A stretch of 13,241 bases of DNA from an uncultured Faecalibacterium sp. (GTDB lineage Bacteria; Bacillota; Clostridia; Oscillospirales; Ruminococcaceae): the NCBI GenBank assembly GCA_900765105.1, contig CAAFQM010000171.1, positions 1-13,241 on the forward strand, read 5' to 3'. The translations under genes and the position numbers were made by a program. Under the pieces are notes generated by a model. The model did not search any database. It was not told the DNA's origin and saw only the letters and a list, made by a program, of their open reading frames with translations. Of the stretch, positions 6,830 through 13,241 are shown in pieces (the stretch's first letter is position 1; every line of letters starts with the position of its first letter).

Positions 6830-7594
6830 ATGATTGACTTTGAACATGTCTCAAAGGAATACCGCAAAGCCGGGCCGCTGGCGCTGGAGGATATCAACCT
6901 CCATATCGACGACGGCGAGTTCGTCTTTCTGCTGGGTCACTCCGGCGCGGGCAAATCCACCCTGCTGAAGCTGATCCTCCGCGAAGAACTGCCCACCGAG
7001 GGCAAGGTGACCGTGCTGGGCAAGGACGTTGCCCACCTGCGCCGCCGCCATGTGCCGTATCTGCGCAGTCAGATGGGCATCATTTTTCAGGATTTCCGGC
7101 TCATCCCGTCCATGACGGTGTACGAGAACATTGCCTTCGCCATGCATGTGACCAACGTCAAGCGCAGCGAGATCCGCGACCGCGTGGAGTACATGCTGGA
7201 ACTGGTGCATCTGGAAGATAAAGCCAAAGAATACCCCGACACCCTTTCCGGCGGCGAACAGCAGCGCGTGGCCGTGGCCCGTGCGCTGGCCCACAGCCCC
7301 AAGCTTGTCATTGCGGACGAGCCTACCGGCAACATCGACCCCGAACTGAGCCTTGAGATGATGCAGCTGCTGGAGCATGTCAGCGAGATGGGCGGCATCA
7401 CGGTGCTGGTGGTCACCCATGAGCACGAGCTGGTGCGCCAGTTCCACCAGCGGGTGGTCACCCTGAAAAAGGGCCGCATCATCTCGGATGTGCCCGCAGA
7501 CCCTGCGGCCATTCAGGCCCGGCCGGACCATCAGACCATGCAGATCGATCTGGACCCGGCCCTGACCGAAGGAAAGGAGGCTGCGACCGTATGA
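6830..7594 (+). CDS. ftsE: Cell division ABC transporter ATP-binding protein FtsE
   Basis: ATPase partner of FtsX; the complex uses ATP hydrolysis to switch on peptidoglycan hydrolases outside the membrane. 254 residues. Walker A GHSGAGKST is at 36-44, Q-loop Gln87 in FQDFR, ABC signature LSGGEQQR at 139-146, Walker B VIADEPTG at 160-167 and the switch His197. The N-terminus MIDFEHVSKEY is characteristic of FtsE. FtsE proteins are usually about 220-230 residues; this one has an extra C-terminal tail of about 25-30 residues, rich in acidic and polar residues. AGGAG at 6813-6817 gives a slightly long 12-base spacing. It overlaps ftsX by four bases (ATGA at 7591-7594), which implies translational coupling. 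Confidence 0.96.
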   Translation: MIDFEHVSKEYRKAGPLALEDINLHIDDGEFVFLLGHSGAGKSTLLKLILREELPTEGKVTVLGKDVAHLRRRHVPYLRSQMGIIFQDFRLIPSMTVYENIAFAMHVTNVKRSEIRDRVEYMLELVHLEDKAKEYPDTLSGGEQQRVAVARALAHSPKLVIADEPTGNIDPELSLEMMQLLEHVSEMGGITVLVVTHEHELVRQFHQRVVTLKKGRIISDVPADPAAIQARPDHQTMQIDLDPALTEGKEAATV

Positions 7595-8499
7595 TCCGAC
7601 CTTCTACTTTCTTCTTCATGGTCCGGCGCGGCGTGCGCAATCTGGGCAAGCACTGGGCCATGACCGTTGCCTGCATCGCGTCCCTGAGCGTCTGTATGAC
7701 CCTGAACACCTTTGCAAGCCTTGCCGAGGTGAACGTGGACAGCATGGTCAACTATCTGGGCAGCCAGAACGAGACCGTTGTTTACCTCGACCCGGACTGC
7801 GACGACAAGACCGCGCAGGCCGTGGGCGAAAAGCTTTCCGCCATGGACGGTGTGACCGAAGTGCAGTACGTCTCCAAGCAGGACGTGCTCAACACCTACC
7901 GCGGCTACATGCAGGACTACTCCTCCCTGTGGGACGAGTTTGAGACCGACAACCCCTTCAAGGCAAACTACCGTGTTTCCATCAGCGACCTGAGCAGGAT
8001 GGAAGCCATGAGCAAAAAGATGCAGTCCATCCCGGGCGTGTACAGCGTCACCGCCCCGGTGGAAATGACCAACGTCTTTGTCCAGATCCAGCGCTCGGTC
8101 ACCCGGGCGGGGCAGGGCATCGTGCTGGTGCTGATGATCGTCAGCATCATCACCGTGGGCAGCACCATCCGCCTGAGCGTGTTTGCGCGCCGGCGCGAGA
8201 TCGAGATCATGAAGTATGTGGGTGCCACCAATGGCCTTGTCACCCTGCCCTTTGTGGTCGAAGGCCTGGCCATGGGTCTGATCTCCGGCCTGCTTGCCGC
8301 AGCCGTCACCGTGGGCGGCTACTCCTACATGGTGCAGGCGTCCGACGGATTGGGCGGTGTGTGGCAGATGATCATGGGGCAGGCACTGGTGCCGGTGAGC
8401 GCCGTCTGGCCCACCATCCTCACCTACAGTCTGGCTGGCGGTGCCATCGTGGGCGGTCTGGGCAGTATGTTCTCCATCCGCAAGCACCTGAATGTCTGA
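7591..8499 (+). CDS. ftsX: Cell division ABC transporter permease FtsX
   Basis: Membrane half of FtsEX. 302 residues, the normal family length. The short cytoplasmic N-terminus is followed by a membrane segment at about 22-44, a large extracellular loop (about 45-173, the part that contacts the hydrolase partner in other bacteria), and three more segments at about 174-196, 218-245 and 268-292. RRREIEIMKYVGATNG between the second and third segments is the typical FtsX cytoplasmic motif that meets FtsE. The start lies inside the ftsE stop (ATGA), with GGAAAGGAGG just upstream inside ftsE. The gene is complete. Confidence 0.95.
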   Translation: MIRPSTFFFMVRRGVRNLGKHWAMTVACIASLSVCMTLNTFASLAEVNVDSMVNYLGSQNETVVYLDPDCDDKTAQAVGEKLSAMDGVTEVQYVSKQDVLNTYRGYMQDYSSLWDEFETDNPFKANYRVSISDLSRMEAMSKKMQSIPGVYSVTAPVEMTNVFVQIQRSVTRAGQGIVLVLMIVSIITVGSTIRLSVFARRREIEIMKYVGATNGLVTLPFVVEGLAMGLISGLLAAAVTVGGYSYMVQASDGLGGVWQMIMGQALVPVSAVWPTILTYSLAGGAIVGGLGSMFSIRKHLNV

Positions 8500-8515
8500 C
8501 CGAAAGGAGCCGAAC

Positions 8516-9880
8516 ATGAAACGAGCAATGCATGCGGCACCGCCGCATTTCCCCCATGGCTACGTTCCGCGCCACGCAAGACCTGAGAGTGCAAAAACCC
8601 GCCTGATGCGCGGCGTCAGCCTGTGTGTGGCAGCAGCCTGCCTGCTGCTGAGCGTCACGGTCTACCCGGCTTCGGCGGCAACCAGCAGTTCCAGTATGTC
8701 CAGCCTGCAGAACAAGCTGAACACCCTGTCCAAATCCATTGAGCAGCATAAGCAGGAGCTGTCGGACGCAAAAAAGAAGGAAAGCGCTGCCAAGGCGCTG
8801 GAAAGCGAACTGAAAGAGCGGGTCTCGGTCATTCAGGATCAGATCACCGTCCTCAGCGGGCAGATCGCTGAGGTACAGAACAGCATCGGCCAGACCGAGC
8901 AGAAGATCAGCGCCAAGGAGACCGAGATCTCTGAAAAGGAAACGCAGATCGCTGACAAAGAGACCGAGATCGAGGGCCAGTGGGACGACTTCAAGAAGCA
9001 CATGGCCGCCATGCAGGAGCTGCGGGACGGCGGCAGCGTGGCGATGCTGAGCGCCGTGAACGACCTGTATGAACTGCTGACCTTCAACGAGGTCATGCAG
9101 GATATCTCGGTCAAGGATACCGAGATTATGGACAATATGAAAGCGGCCAAGGCCGATCTGGAAGCCGGTAAGGCCCAGCTGGAAAGCGACAAGGCCGAAC
9201 TGGTGAGCCAGCGCAGCCAGCTGCAGAGCCAGAAGAACGAGCTGGATACCCAGAACTATGCGATGAATGCAAAGCGCAGCGAGCTGAACAGCAGCATCTC
9301 TGCCGCACAGCTGTCCGCAGCGGATGCCCAGAAGGCCCAGCAGACCGCGCAGGCCGCCATTGAGTCGGACGAGATGAACTACGAGGCCGTGAAGAAAGAG
9401 ATCCGGAAGCAGATCGCGGCCGCCGCAAACAGCAAGCCGCAGTTGAGCTTTACCGGCTTCATCTGCCCGGTCAAGAGCTACAGCCGCATCTCCAGCGAGT
9501 ACGGCTGGCGCAAGAACCCGGTGTCCGGCGTCAACAAGCTGCATGCCGGCATCGACATCGCGGCTGCAGGCGGCACGCCCATCTACGCAGCCGCCAGCGG
9601 TTATGTGCAGGTGGCAGGCTGGTCCAGCGGCGGCTATGGCAACTACGTTATCATCTACCACGGCAAAATGTCGGACGGCGTGGCCTACTCCACCCTGTAC
9701 GGCCATATGAAGTCGGTGGCCACCAGTGCGGGCAAGTATGTCAAGCAGGGCGAGCTGATCGGCTATGTCGGCTCCACCGGTAACTCCACGGGCAATCATC
9801 TGCATCTGGAGGTCTGGAAGGGCGGCAGCAAGGCAAACGCGGTGAACCCCCGCGGCTATATCCCGTTCCCGCACAACTAA
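8516..9880 (+). CDS. Secreted coiled-coil M23 (LytM) peptidase, probable FtsEX partner
   Basis: Predicted exported peptidoglycan endopeptidase, 454 residues. It has a long basic N-region, a hydrophobic core at about 33-50, and a likely signal cleavage after PASA (Ala54). About 60-305 is a long coiled coil rich in Glu, Lys, Gln and Ala, including a tandem KETEI/KETQI heptad. An M23 domain covers about 315-450. The active-site set looks complete: His343 and Asp347 (HAGID), His397 (YGHMK), and His428 and His430 (HLHLE). E. coli EnvC, by contrast, has a degenerate site and only activates amidases. The start at 8516 is set by AAAGGAG (8503-8509, 6-base spacing); an in-frame ATG at 8492 would overlap ftsX and lacks a site. 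Architecture and position 16 bases after ftsX suggest its coiled coil is the element FtsX controls. Confidence 0.92.
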   Translation: MKRAMHAAPPHFPHGYVPRHARPESAKTRLMRGVSLCVAAACLLLSVTVYPASAATSSSSMSSLQNKLNTLSKSIEQHKQELSDAKKKESAAKALESELKERVSVIQDQITVLSGQIAEVQNSIGQTEQKISAKETEISEKETQIADKETEIEGQWDDFKKHMAAMQELRDGGSVAMLSAVNDLYELLTFNEVMQDISVKDTEIMDNMKAAKADLEAGKAQLESDKAELVSQRSQLQSQKNELDTQNYAMNAKRSELNSSISAAQLSAADAQKAQQTAQAAIESDEMNYEAVKKEIRKQIAAAANSKPQLSFTGFICPVKSYSRISSEYGWRKNPVSGVNKLHAGIDIAAAGGTPIYAAASGYVQVAGWSSGGYGNYVIIYHGKMSDGVAYSTLYGHMKSVATSAGKYVKQGELIGYVGSTGNSTGNHLHLEVWKGGSKANAVNPRGYIPFPHN

Positions 9881-9899
9881 GTAAGGAGTCTGGTATTCT

Positions 9900-10004
9900 A
9901 TGAACGAACAGAAACATAAGCGCTGGCTGCGTATCGGCTGCCTGATCCTGGCAGGCGTGTTTGCGCTCTCGCTGCTGGGCAGTGTGGTCCTCATGCTGCT
10001 GTAA
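9900..10004 (+). CDS. 34-residue single-pass membrane protein in the ftsEX operon
   Basis: A very short gene with its own ribosome binding site (AAGGAG at 9883-9888, 11-base spacing), 19 bases after the M23 gene and 16 bases before the protease gene. The product starts MNEQKHKRWLR, a basic polar head. A hydrophobic segment from about residue 12 to the C-terminus (Leu34) follows, enough for one membrane span. The positive-inside rule predicts a cytoplasmic N-terminus. There is no signal cleavage motif and no extracellular domain. I do not recognise the family. The position suggests a small regulator or assembly factor for FtsEX, the M23 peptidase or the S41 protease, but this is inference. The tight spacing and good binding site argue against chance. 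Confidence 0.7.
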   Translation: MNEQKHKRWLRIGCLILAGVFALSLLGSVVLMLL

Positions 10005-10020
10005 CAGGGAGGGATAAGGC

Positions 10021-11400
10021 ATGAACCGTAAGATCTCTTTGGGCATGGCAGTCACCATCGTGATCCTTGCCATGACCGTTACCTTTTCCATCACGATGCT
10101 CATCGCCATGCGTCTGTTTGACAGCACGGTCAACAGCGTCAAGGAAAAGGAGAGTATGTACAATAAGGTCGCCGAGGTGGACCGCTACGTCCGCAGCAAC
10201 GACTATTACACCATCGATGAGACCACCCTGTACGACCGCCTGACCGCAGGCTACCTGCTGGGCACCGGCGACAAGTACGCGCGTTACTATACTGCCAACG
10301 CCTACACTGAGCTGATGAACATCCAGAGCGGCAAGGTCATGGGCATCGGCGTGGAGCTGGGCATGGACCAGACCGGCTATGCCAAGGTCACCAAGGTCTA
10401 CGATGGCTCTCCCGCACAGGAGGCCGGCATCGTGGTGGGCGATTACATCACCGCCATCGGCGATACCGATGTCAAGAGCCTGACCGGCGCGGACGCGGTG
10501 CAGTCCCGTCTGCAGGGCGAGGTCGGCACCACCGTTACGGTGACATGGCTCAACAGCGCAGCGGCCACCCGTACCGCCGACCTGACCCACTCCGGCTACA
10601 CCAGCACCACGGTGGACTACCAGATGCTGGACACCGTGGGCTATATCAAGATCCGCCAGTTTGACGCCACCACGCCCAGTGAGCTGGATTATGCGATCCG
10701 CTCCCTGACAAACAGCGGCGCACAGAGTCTGGTGTTTGACCTGCGCGATAACGGCGGCGGTGTGCTGGACGATGCAGTCAGCTGCATCGACCTGATTGCT
10801 CCGGAAGGCACCGTGGCCTATGCTGAGGACAAGAACGGCGACCGTACCGTTATCGGCAGCAGCGACGGCGAGCCCGCCCTCGACCTGCCCATGGTCTGCC
10901 TGGTCAATGGCAACACGGCCAGCGCAGCCGAGCTGTTTGCGGCCAGCCTGCGCACGATGTGCGGGGCACGGCTGGCGGGCACCACCACCATGGGCAAGGG
11001 CACCATCCAGAGCAGCCCGCAGCGCCTGTCGGACGGCAGTGCAGTGAGCATCACGGTGGCAAAGCTGCTCTGCGGCGATGGCTCCAGCTTTGACGGCACC
11101 GGCCTGAGCGTCGATGTGGAACGCGCCCTCAGCGCCGAGGAGACCACCAACTTCTTCGACTATACGCCGGAGACCGACCCGCAGATCCAGCGCGCGGTCA
11201 GCGCGGCGCAGCAGCTGAGCGGTGCAACCACGCTGGACGGCACCAACGACAGTGCTTCTTCGGACGCAGCGTCCGACGCGGCGGACAGCAGCGCAGCAGG
11301 GGAGGAGGACGCTTCTTCTGAGGCAGATGCCGGATCCGCTGCTGAGCAGGATGCAGGCGCTGCACAGAGCGAAACGGCGGCCGATTCCGTGGCTGAATAA
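10021..11400 (+). CDS. Membrane-anchored S41 carboxyl-terminal processing protease
   Basis: Serine protease of the CtpA/CtpB type, 459 residues, anchored by an N-terminal membrane segment (about 7-30) with its catalytic part outside the cell. Residues about 104-190 form a PDZ domain (MGIGVELG...GSPAQEAGIVVGDYI). The catalytic core follows, with LRDNGGGVLDDA at 241-252, nucleophile Ser301 in NTASAAE and general-base Lys326 in TMGKGTIQ. The last ~60 residues (400-459) are a low-complexity acidic Ala/Ser/Asp/Glu tail, probably unstructured. The start is set by AGGGAGGG (10006-10013, 7-base spacing). Such proteases trim exported proteins and in some bacteria degrade cell-wall hydrolases. Here the upstream M23 peptidase is the obvious candidate substrate, by context only. 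Confidence 0.93.
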   Translation: MNRKISLGMAVTIVILAMTVTFSITMLIAMRLFDSTVNSVKEKESMYNKVAEVDRYVRSNDYYTIDETTLYDRLTAGYLLGTGDKYARYYTANAYTELMNIQSGKVMGIGVELGMDQTGYAKVTKVYDGSPAQEAGIVVGDYITAIGDTDVKSLTGADAVQSRLQGEVGTTVTVTWLNSAAATRTADLTHSGYTSTTVDYQMLDTVGYIKIRQFDATTPSELDYAIRSLTNSGAQSLVFDLRDNGGGVLDDAVSCIDLIAPEGTVAYAEDKNGDRTVIGSSDGEPALDLPMVCLVNGNTASAAELFAASLRTMCGARLAGTTTMGKGTIQSSPQRLSDGSAVSITVAKLLCGDGSSFDGTGLSVDVERALSAEETTNFFDYTPETDPQIQRAVSAAQQLSGATTLDGTNDSASSDAASDAADSSAAGEEDASSEADAGSAAEQDAGAAQSETAADSVAE

Positions 11401-11415
11401 AAATCACAACACCCC

Positions 11416-11448
11416 AAAGGCTGCTGCAATTTCTGCAACAGCCTTTTT
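11416..11448 (+). terminator. Rho-independent terminator of the ftsEX operon
   Basis: The 13-base arms 11416-11428 and 11434-11446 pair around an ATTTC loop with one C-A mismatch. The 3' arm ends in a run of five T. It begins 15 bases after the protease stop. rsmA starts 19 bases later, so some readthrough may feed rsmA; no separate rsmA promoter is visible. Confidence 0.82.
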
Positions 11449-11467
11449 CTGAGAAAGGATGGAATCT

Positions 11468-12319
11468 ATGCCCGAACTGACCGACCTGTCGGTGATCCGC
11501 GCCCTGTGCGAAAAATACGACTTTGCACTCTCCAAGGGCTTCGGACAGAACTTTATCATCAACCCGGGCCTGCCGCCCAAGATCGTGGATGCCAGCGGCG
11601 TGGATAAGCGTTACGGCGTCATCGAGATCGGCCCCGGCATCGGCGTGCTGACCAAGGAGCTGGCAAAGCGCGCGGCCAAAGTGGTGTCCATTGAGGTGGA
11701 CGAGCGCCTGCCGCCCCTGCTGGCCGAGACCATGGCTGGTGTGGATAACTTCAAGCTGGTGCTGCAGGATGTGCTCAAGGTGGACCTGAAAGCGCTGATC
11801 GAGGAAGAATTTCCCGGCATGCCGGTGGCGGTGTGCGCCAACCTGCCCTATTATATCACCAGCCCCATCGTGATGAAGTTGCTGGGCGACCGGCTGCCCA
11901 TCGAGAGCCTGACCGTCATGGTGCAGAAGGAGGCCGCCGACCGTCTGGCCGCTGTGCCCGGTACCCGGGCATCCAGCGCCATCAGCTGCGCAGTGAACTA
12001 CTATGCGGCCTCCAAGCTGATGTTCACCGCAGCACCGGGCAGCTTTTACCCGGCTCCCAAGGTCACCAGCGCCGTGGTGCGTATGGACATCCGCCCCACC
12101 CCTGCCGTGCAGGTGGAGGACGAAGCGGGCTACTTTGCGCTGGTGCGCGCCGCCTTCGGCCAGCGCCGCAAGACGGCCGCAAACTCCATTGCAAGCGGTC
12201 TCGGTATGCCCAAGGAGAGCGTCATTGCCGCGATCGAAGCGGCCGGGTTCGATCCGCGCATCCGCCCGGAAGCCCTCACGTTGGAGGACTTTGCAAAGAT
12301 CCAGAAGGCACTGACTTAA
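11468..12319 (+). CDS. rsmA: 16S rRNA (adenine1518-N6/adenine1519-N6)-dimethyltransferase
   Basis: Dimethylates two adjacent adenines in the 3' terminal hairpin of 16S rRNA using S-adenosylmethionine (KsgA); loss of this gene is the classic cause of kasugamycin resistance. 283 residues, the usual length. KGFGQNFIIN at 23-32 is the family N-terminal signature, SAM motif I EIGPGIG is at 53-59, acidic motif II is EVD at 76-78, Asp101 follows, and catalytic NLPYY is at 125-129. PGSFYPAPKVTSAVV marks the C-terminal half. The start at 11468 follows AAAGGA (11454-11459) with 8-base spacing. The ATG at 11459 overlaps that site and is less likely. Confidence 0.95.
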   Translation: MPELTDLSVIRALCEKYDFALSKGFGQNFIINPGLPPKIVDASGVDKRYGVIEIGPGIGVLTKELAKRAAKVVSIEVDERLPPLLAETMAGVDNFKLVLQDVLKVDLKALIEEEFPGMPVAVCANLPYYITSPIVMKLLGDRLPIESLTVMVQKEAADRLAAVPGTRASSAISCAVNYYAASKLMFTAAPGSFYPAPKVTSAVVRMDIRPTPAVQVEDEAGYFALVRAAFGQRRKTAANSIASGLGMPKESVIAAIEAAGFDPRIRPEALTLEDFAKIQKALT

Positions 12320-12397
12320 AAATCTTTGCTGAAGCGGAACACGCTGCTGTTCCACAGTTCTGCATTTGAAATGGACGGCAGGGTTCCTGGAGGAGTA

Positions 12398-12586
12398 ATG
12401 GCAGAGCAATACAGCAGCTATGCGCGGGAGCTGCGCGCCGGGCGCCCGGTCATGGTCCAGACCGTTGGAGACAGAATGCAGCCGCTGCTTTATCAGGGCC
12501 GGATGCAGGCCGTTCTGCATGGTTTGTGTTACAGTATTCATGGCGAATGTGTTGTCCTTTCTGTGTGGTTTGGTGTGGTAACTTAA
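12398..12586 (+). pseudogene. Truncated S24/S26 (signal-peptidase-like) peptidase remnant
   Basis: An open frame of 62 codons with GGAGGAG directly upstream (12389-12395). The first ~40 residues (YARELRAGRPVMVQTVGD, then RMQPLLYQGRMQAVL) resemble the start of small clostridial S24/S26 peptidases, where a G-D/N-S-M-x-P-L motif carries the catalytic serine. Here that position is Arg26 (codon AGA at 12473-12475, one base from AGC or AGT). After about residue 42 the sequence stops resembling the family and base composition turns AT-rich. The segment with the catalytic lysine is absent. It is most simply a dead gene whose 3' part was lost or replaced near 12515-12525. The family call is from memory of motifs; a functional short protein is not excluded. 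Confidence 0.5.
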
Positions 12587-12834
12587 CTATAACACAGGAC
12601 GATGCATTCGTCTTTCTTCTTTGTAACACATCCAATGTAATCCTACTAGTTTTTGAGTTGTGAATGGATTGTGATATTGACAATCAGTGCGATTTCTGGT
12701 ATCCTATCCAAGGACAGTTGATTTCCAGTGGAACGTAAGAATCTTTCTCTGATCAACACGAAGAATCAGTTGCTGAAGCAGAAAGAATCAGTTATGTATC
12801 CGACGGAAAATGACGTACCAACGTTACAACATTT
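12587..12834. other. AT-rich non-coding stretch between the peptidase remnant and tRNA-Thr
   Basis: No supported gene. Composition is markedly more AT-rich than the genes to the left. It holds the promoter at 12677-12705 and a perfect 10-base direct repeat, AGAATCAGTT, at 12762-12771 and 12784-12793, with a shorter AAGAATC copy at 12737-12743. The repeats lie in the predicted leader of the tRNA transcript. Together with the broken gene before it, the stretch looks like the scar of an old insertion or deletion beside a tRNA gene. Confidence 0.45.
12677..12705 (+). promoter_or_regulatory. Promoter for tRNA-Thr
   Basis: A perfect -35 TTGACA (12677-12682), 17-base spacer and TATCCT (12700-12705), preceded by TGG, an extended -10 element that can compensate for the weak -10 box. 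It would give a leader of about 120 bases before the mature tRNA, to be removed by RNase P. The same layout occurs before tRNA-Tyr at 13100. Confidence 0.6.
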
Positions 12835-12909
12835 GCTGGTGTGGCGCAATGGCAGCGCAACTGATTTGTAATCAGTGGGTTGCAGGTTCAACTCCTGTCA
12901 CCAGCTCCA
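12835..12909 (+). tRNA. tRNA-Thr (anticodon UGU)
   Basis: A complete cloverleaf with encoded CCA. The acceptor stem GCTGGTG (12835-12841) pairs fully with CACCAGC (12899-12905), then discriminator T and CCA. The anticodon stem ACTGA/TCAGT encloses loop TTTGTAA with anticodon TGT at 12867-12869, which reads ACA and, by wobble, ACG. The T arm GCAGG/CCTGT closes TTCAACT (one G-U pair). It stands alone, with its own promoter and terminator. Confidence 0.96.
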
Positions 12910-12910
12910 A

Positions 12911-12956
12911 GAAAAGCCGCTTAGATTCGTTGAAATCTAGGCGGCTTTTCCTTTTT
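12911..12956 (+). terminator. Very strong rho-independent terminator after tRNA-Thr
   Basis: A 17-bp stem (12911-12927 with 12934-12950; one T-G wobble, no mismatch) closes a CGTTGA loop and is followed by CTTTTT. It starts one base after the tRNA CCA end, so the tRNA-Thr transcript is monocistronic. Confidence 0.93.
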
Positions 12957-13099
12957 ATAACACACTTCTTACAACACATTATGCGTTCTTTTGGGCCTGA
13001 AACAGCGGAATACAAGCTGTAATCTAACAGATAAGCTAACAAAATGGGGAAAAATGAAGGAGAAAAAGCCAGAAGCAAAAAGAAAATTTCCGAAAATTG

Positions 13100-13128
13100 T
13101 TGACAAATTACAATTCTGGTGGTAATAT
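13100..13128 (+). promoter_or_regulatory. Strong promoter for tRNA-Tyr
   Basis: A perfect TTGACA (13100-13105), 17-base spacer and TAATAT (13123-13128) with TGG immediately before the -10, an extended -10 element. The predicted start is about 25 bases before the tRNA. The preceding 12957-13099 is AT-rich with no supported gene. Confidence 0.8.
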
Positions 13129-13162
13129 ATACAAGCAATCCGCGAGATTGAAAAATGAATCT

Positions 13163-13241
13163 GGGCGTGTTCCCGAGTGGCCAATGGGGACAGACTGTAA
13201 ATCTGCTGCTTTCAGCTTCGGTGGTTCGAATCCACCCGCGC
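13163..13241 (+). tRNA. tRNA-Tyr (anticodon GUA), 3' end cut by the window
   Basis: A class II tRNA with a long variable arm. The acceptor 5' strand is GGGCGTG (13163-13169). The anticodon loop CTGTAAA carries GTA at 13197-13199, inside stem ACAGA/TCTGC (outermost A-C mismatch). The T arm is GGTGG-TTCGAAT-CCACC. Only the first five bases of the acceptor 3' strand (CGCGC) are present; the last two pairs, the discriminator and any CCA lie beyond 13241. The TTCCCGAGTGGCCAA D region is typical of bacterial tRNA-Tyr. More tRNA genes may follow. Confidence 0.94.

Noticed and set aside
8420..9994. A 524-codon open frame on the - strand across the M23 peptidase gene
   Set aside because: Antisense shadow with low-complexity Leu/His/Arg-rich content. 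The + strand gene has a signal peptide, coiled coil and intact M23 motifs. Similar shadows at 5569-6753 and 11198-12541 were dropped for the same reason.
12336..12353. Perfect 6-bp hairpin GGAACA/TGTTCC after rsmA as a terminator
   Set aside because: It has no T run after it and lies close to the next ribosome binding site, so termination is not supported.
13054..13125. A 23-codon Lys-rich open frame starting MKEKKPEAKRKF
   Set aside because: It runs through the TTGACA and into the -10 box of the tRNA-Tyr promoter, so it is best explained as chance in A-rich DNA.

Overview
The window looks like a chromosomal stretch of a GC-rich gut Clostridium-class Firmicute, most likely Faecalibacterium or a close Oscillospiraceae relative. 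This rests on gene content, strong G/C-ending codon use, Gram-positive ribosome binding sites, and a short intergenic repeat of a type I remember from that group. The genus is an inference, not a database result. All recognised genes lie on the + strand.

Layout. (1) 1-4311, purine synthesis: the 3' three quarters of purL (FGAM synthase, open at the left edge), then purB (adenylosuccinate lyase). A ~130-bp hairpin-rich element with short inverted ends (MITE-like) sits between them. (2) 4312-4654, a gene-free stretch holding seven copies of an 11-bp motif in both orientations, then a strong terminator and a promoter. (3) 4655-5377, an RsuA-family rRNA pseudouridine synthase. (4) 5378-6775, an AT-rich promoter region, a CdaR/PucR-type regulator and its terminator. 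(5) 6830-11448, a compact cell-wall/division operon: ftsE and ftsX (ATGA overlap), a secreted coiled-coil M23 peptidase, an unrecognised 34-residue single-pass membrane protein (9900-10004), and a CtpA-type S41 protease, closed by a terminator. (6) 11468-12319, rsmA (ksgA). (7) 12398-12586, what looks like a truncated and catalytically dead remnant of an S24/S26-type peptidase gene, followed by AT-rich non-coding DNA. (8) 12677-13241, two tRNA units, Thr(UGU) and Tyr(GUA), each behind a TTGACA promoter with an extended -10 element; the Tyr gene runs off the right edge.

How the genes fit together. purL and purB act in the same pathway (steps 4 and 8 of IMP synthesis; purB also in AMP synthesis). 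FtsEX is known to control peptidoglycan hydrolases across the membrane by contacting a coiled-coil partner. The next gene supplies such a partner, and its M23 domain keeps all five expected active-site residues, so it is probably an active hydrolase rather than an EnvC-like activator. The CtpA-type protease and the 34-residue membrane protein are placed to process or modulate this system. rsmA, rsuA and the tRNAs are translation housekeeping.

No phage, CRISPR array, transposase or defence system is visible. The least explained items are the seven-copy motif array after purB, the 34-residue protein in the ftsEX operon, and the eroded peptidase fragment.
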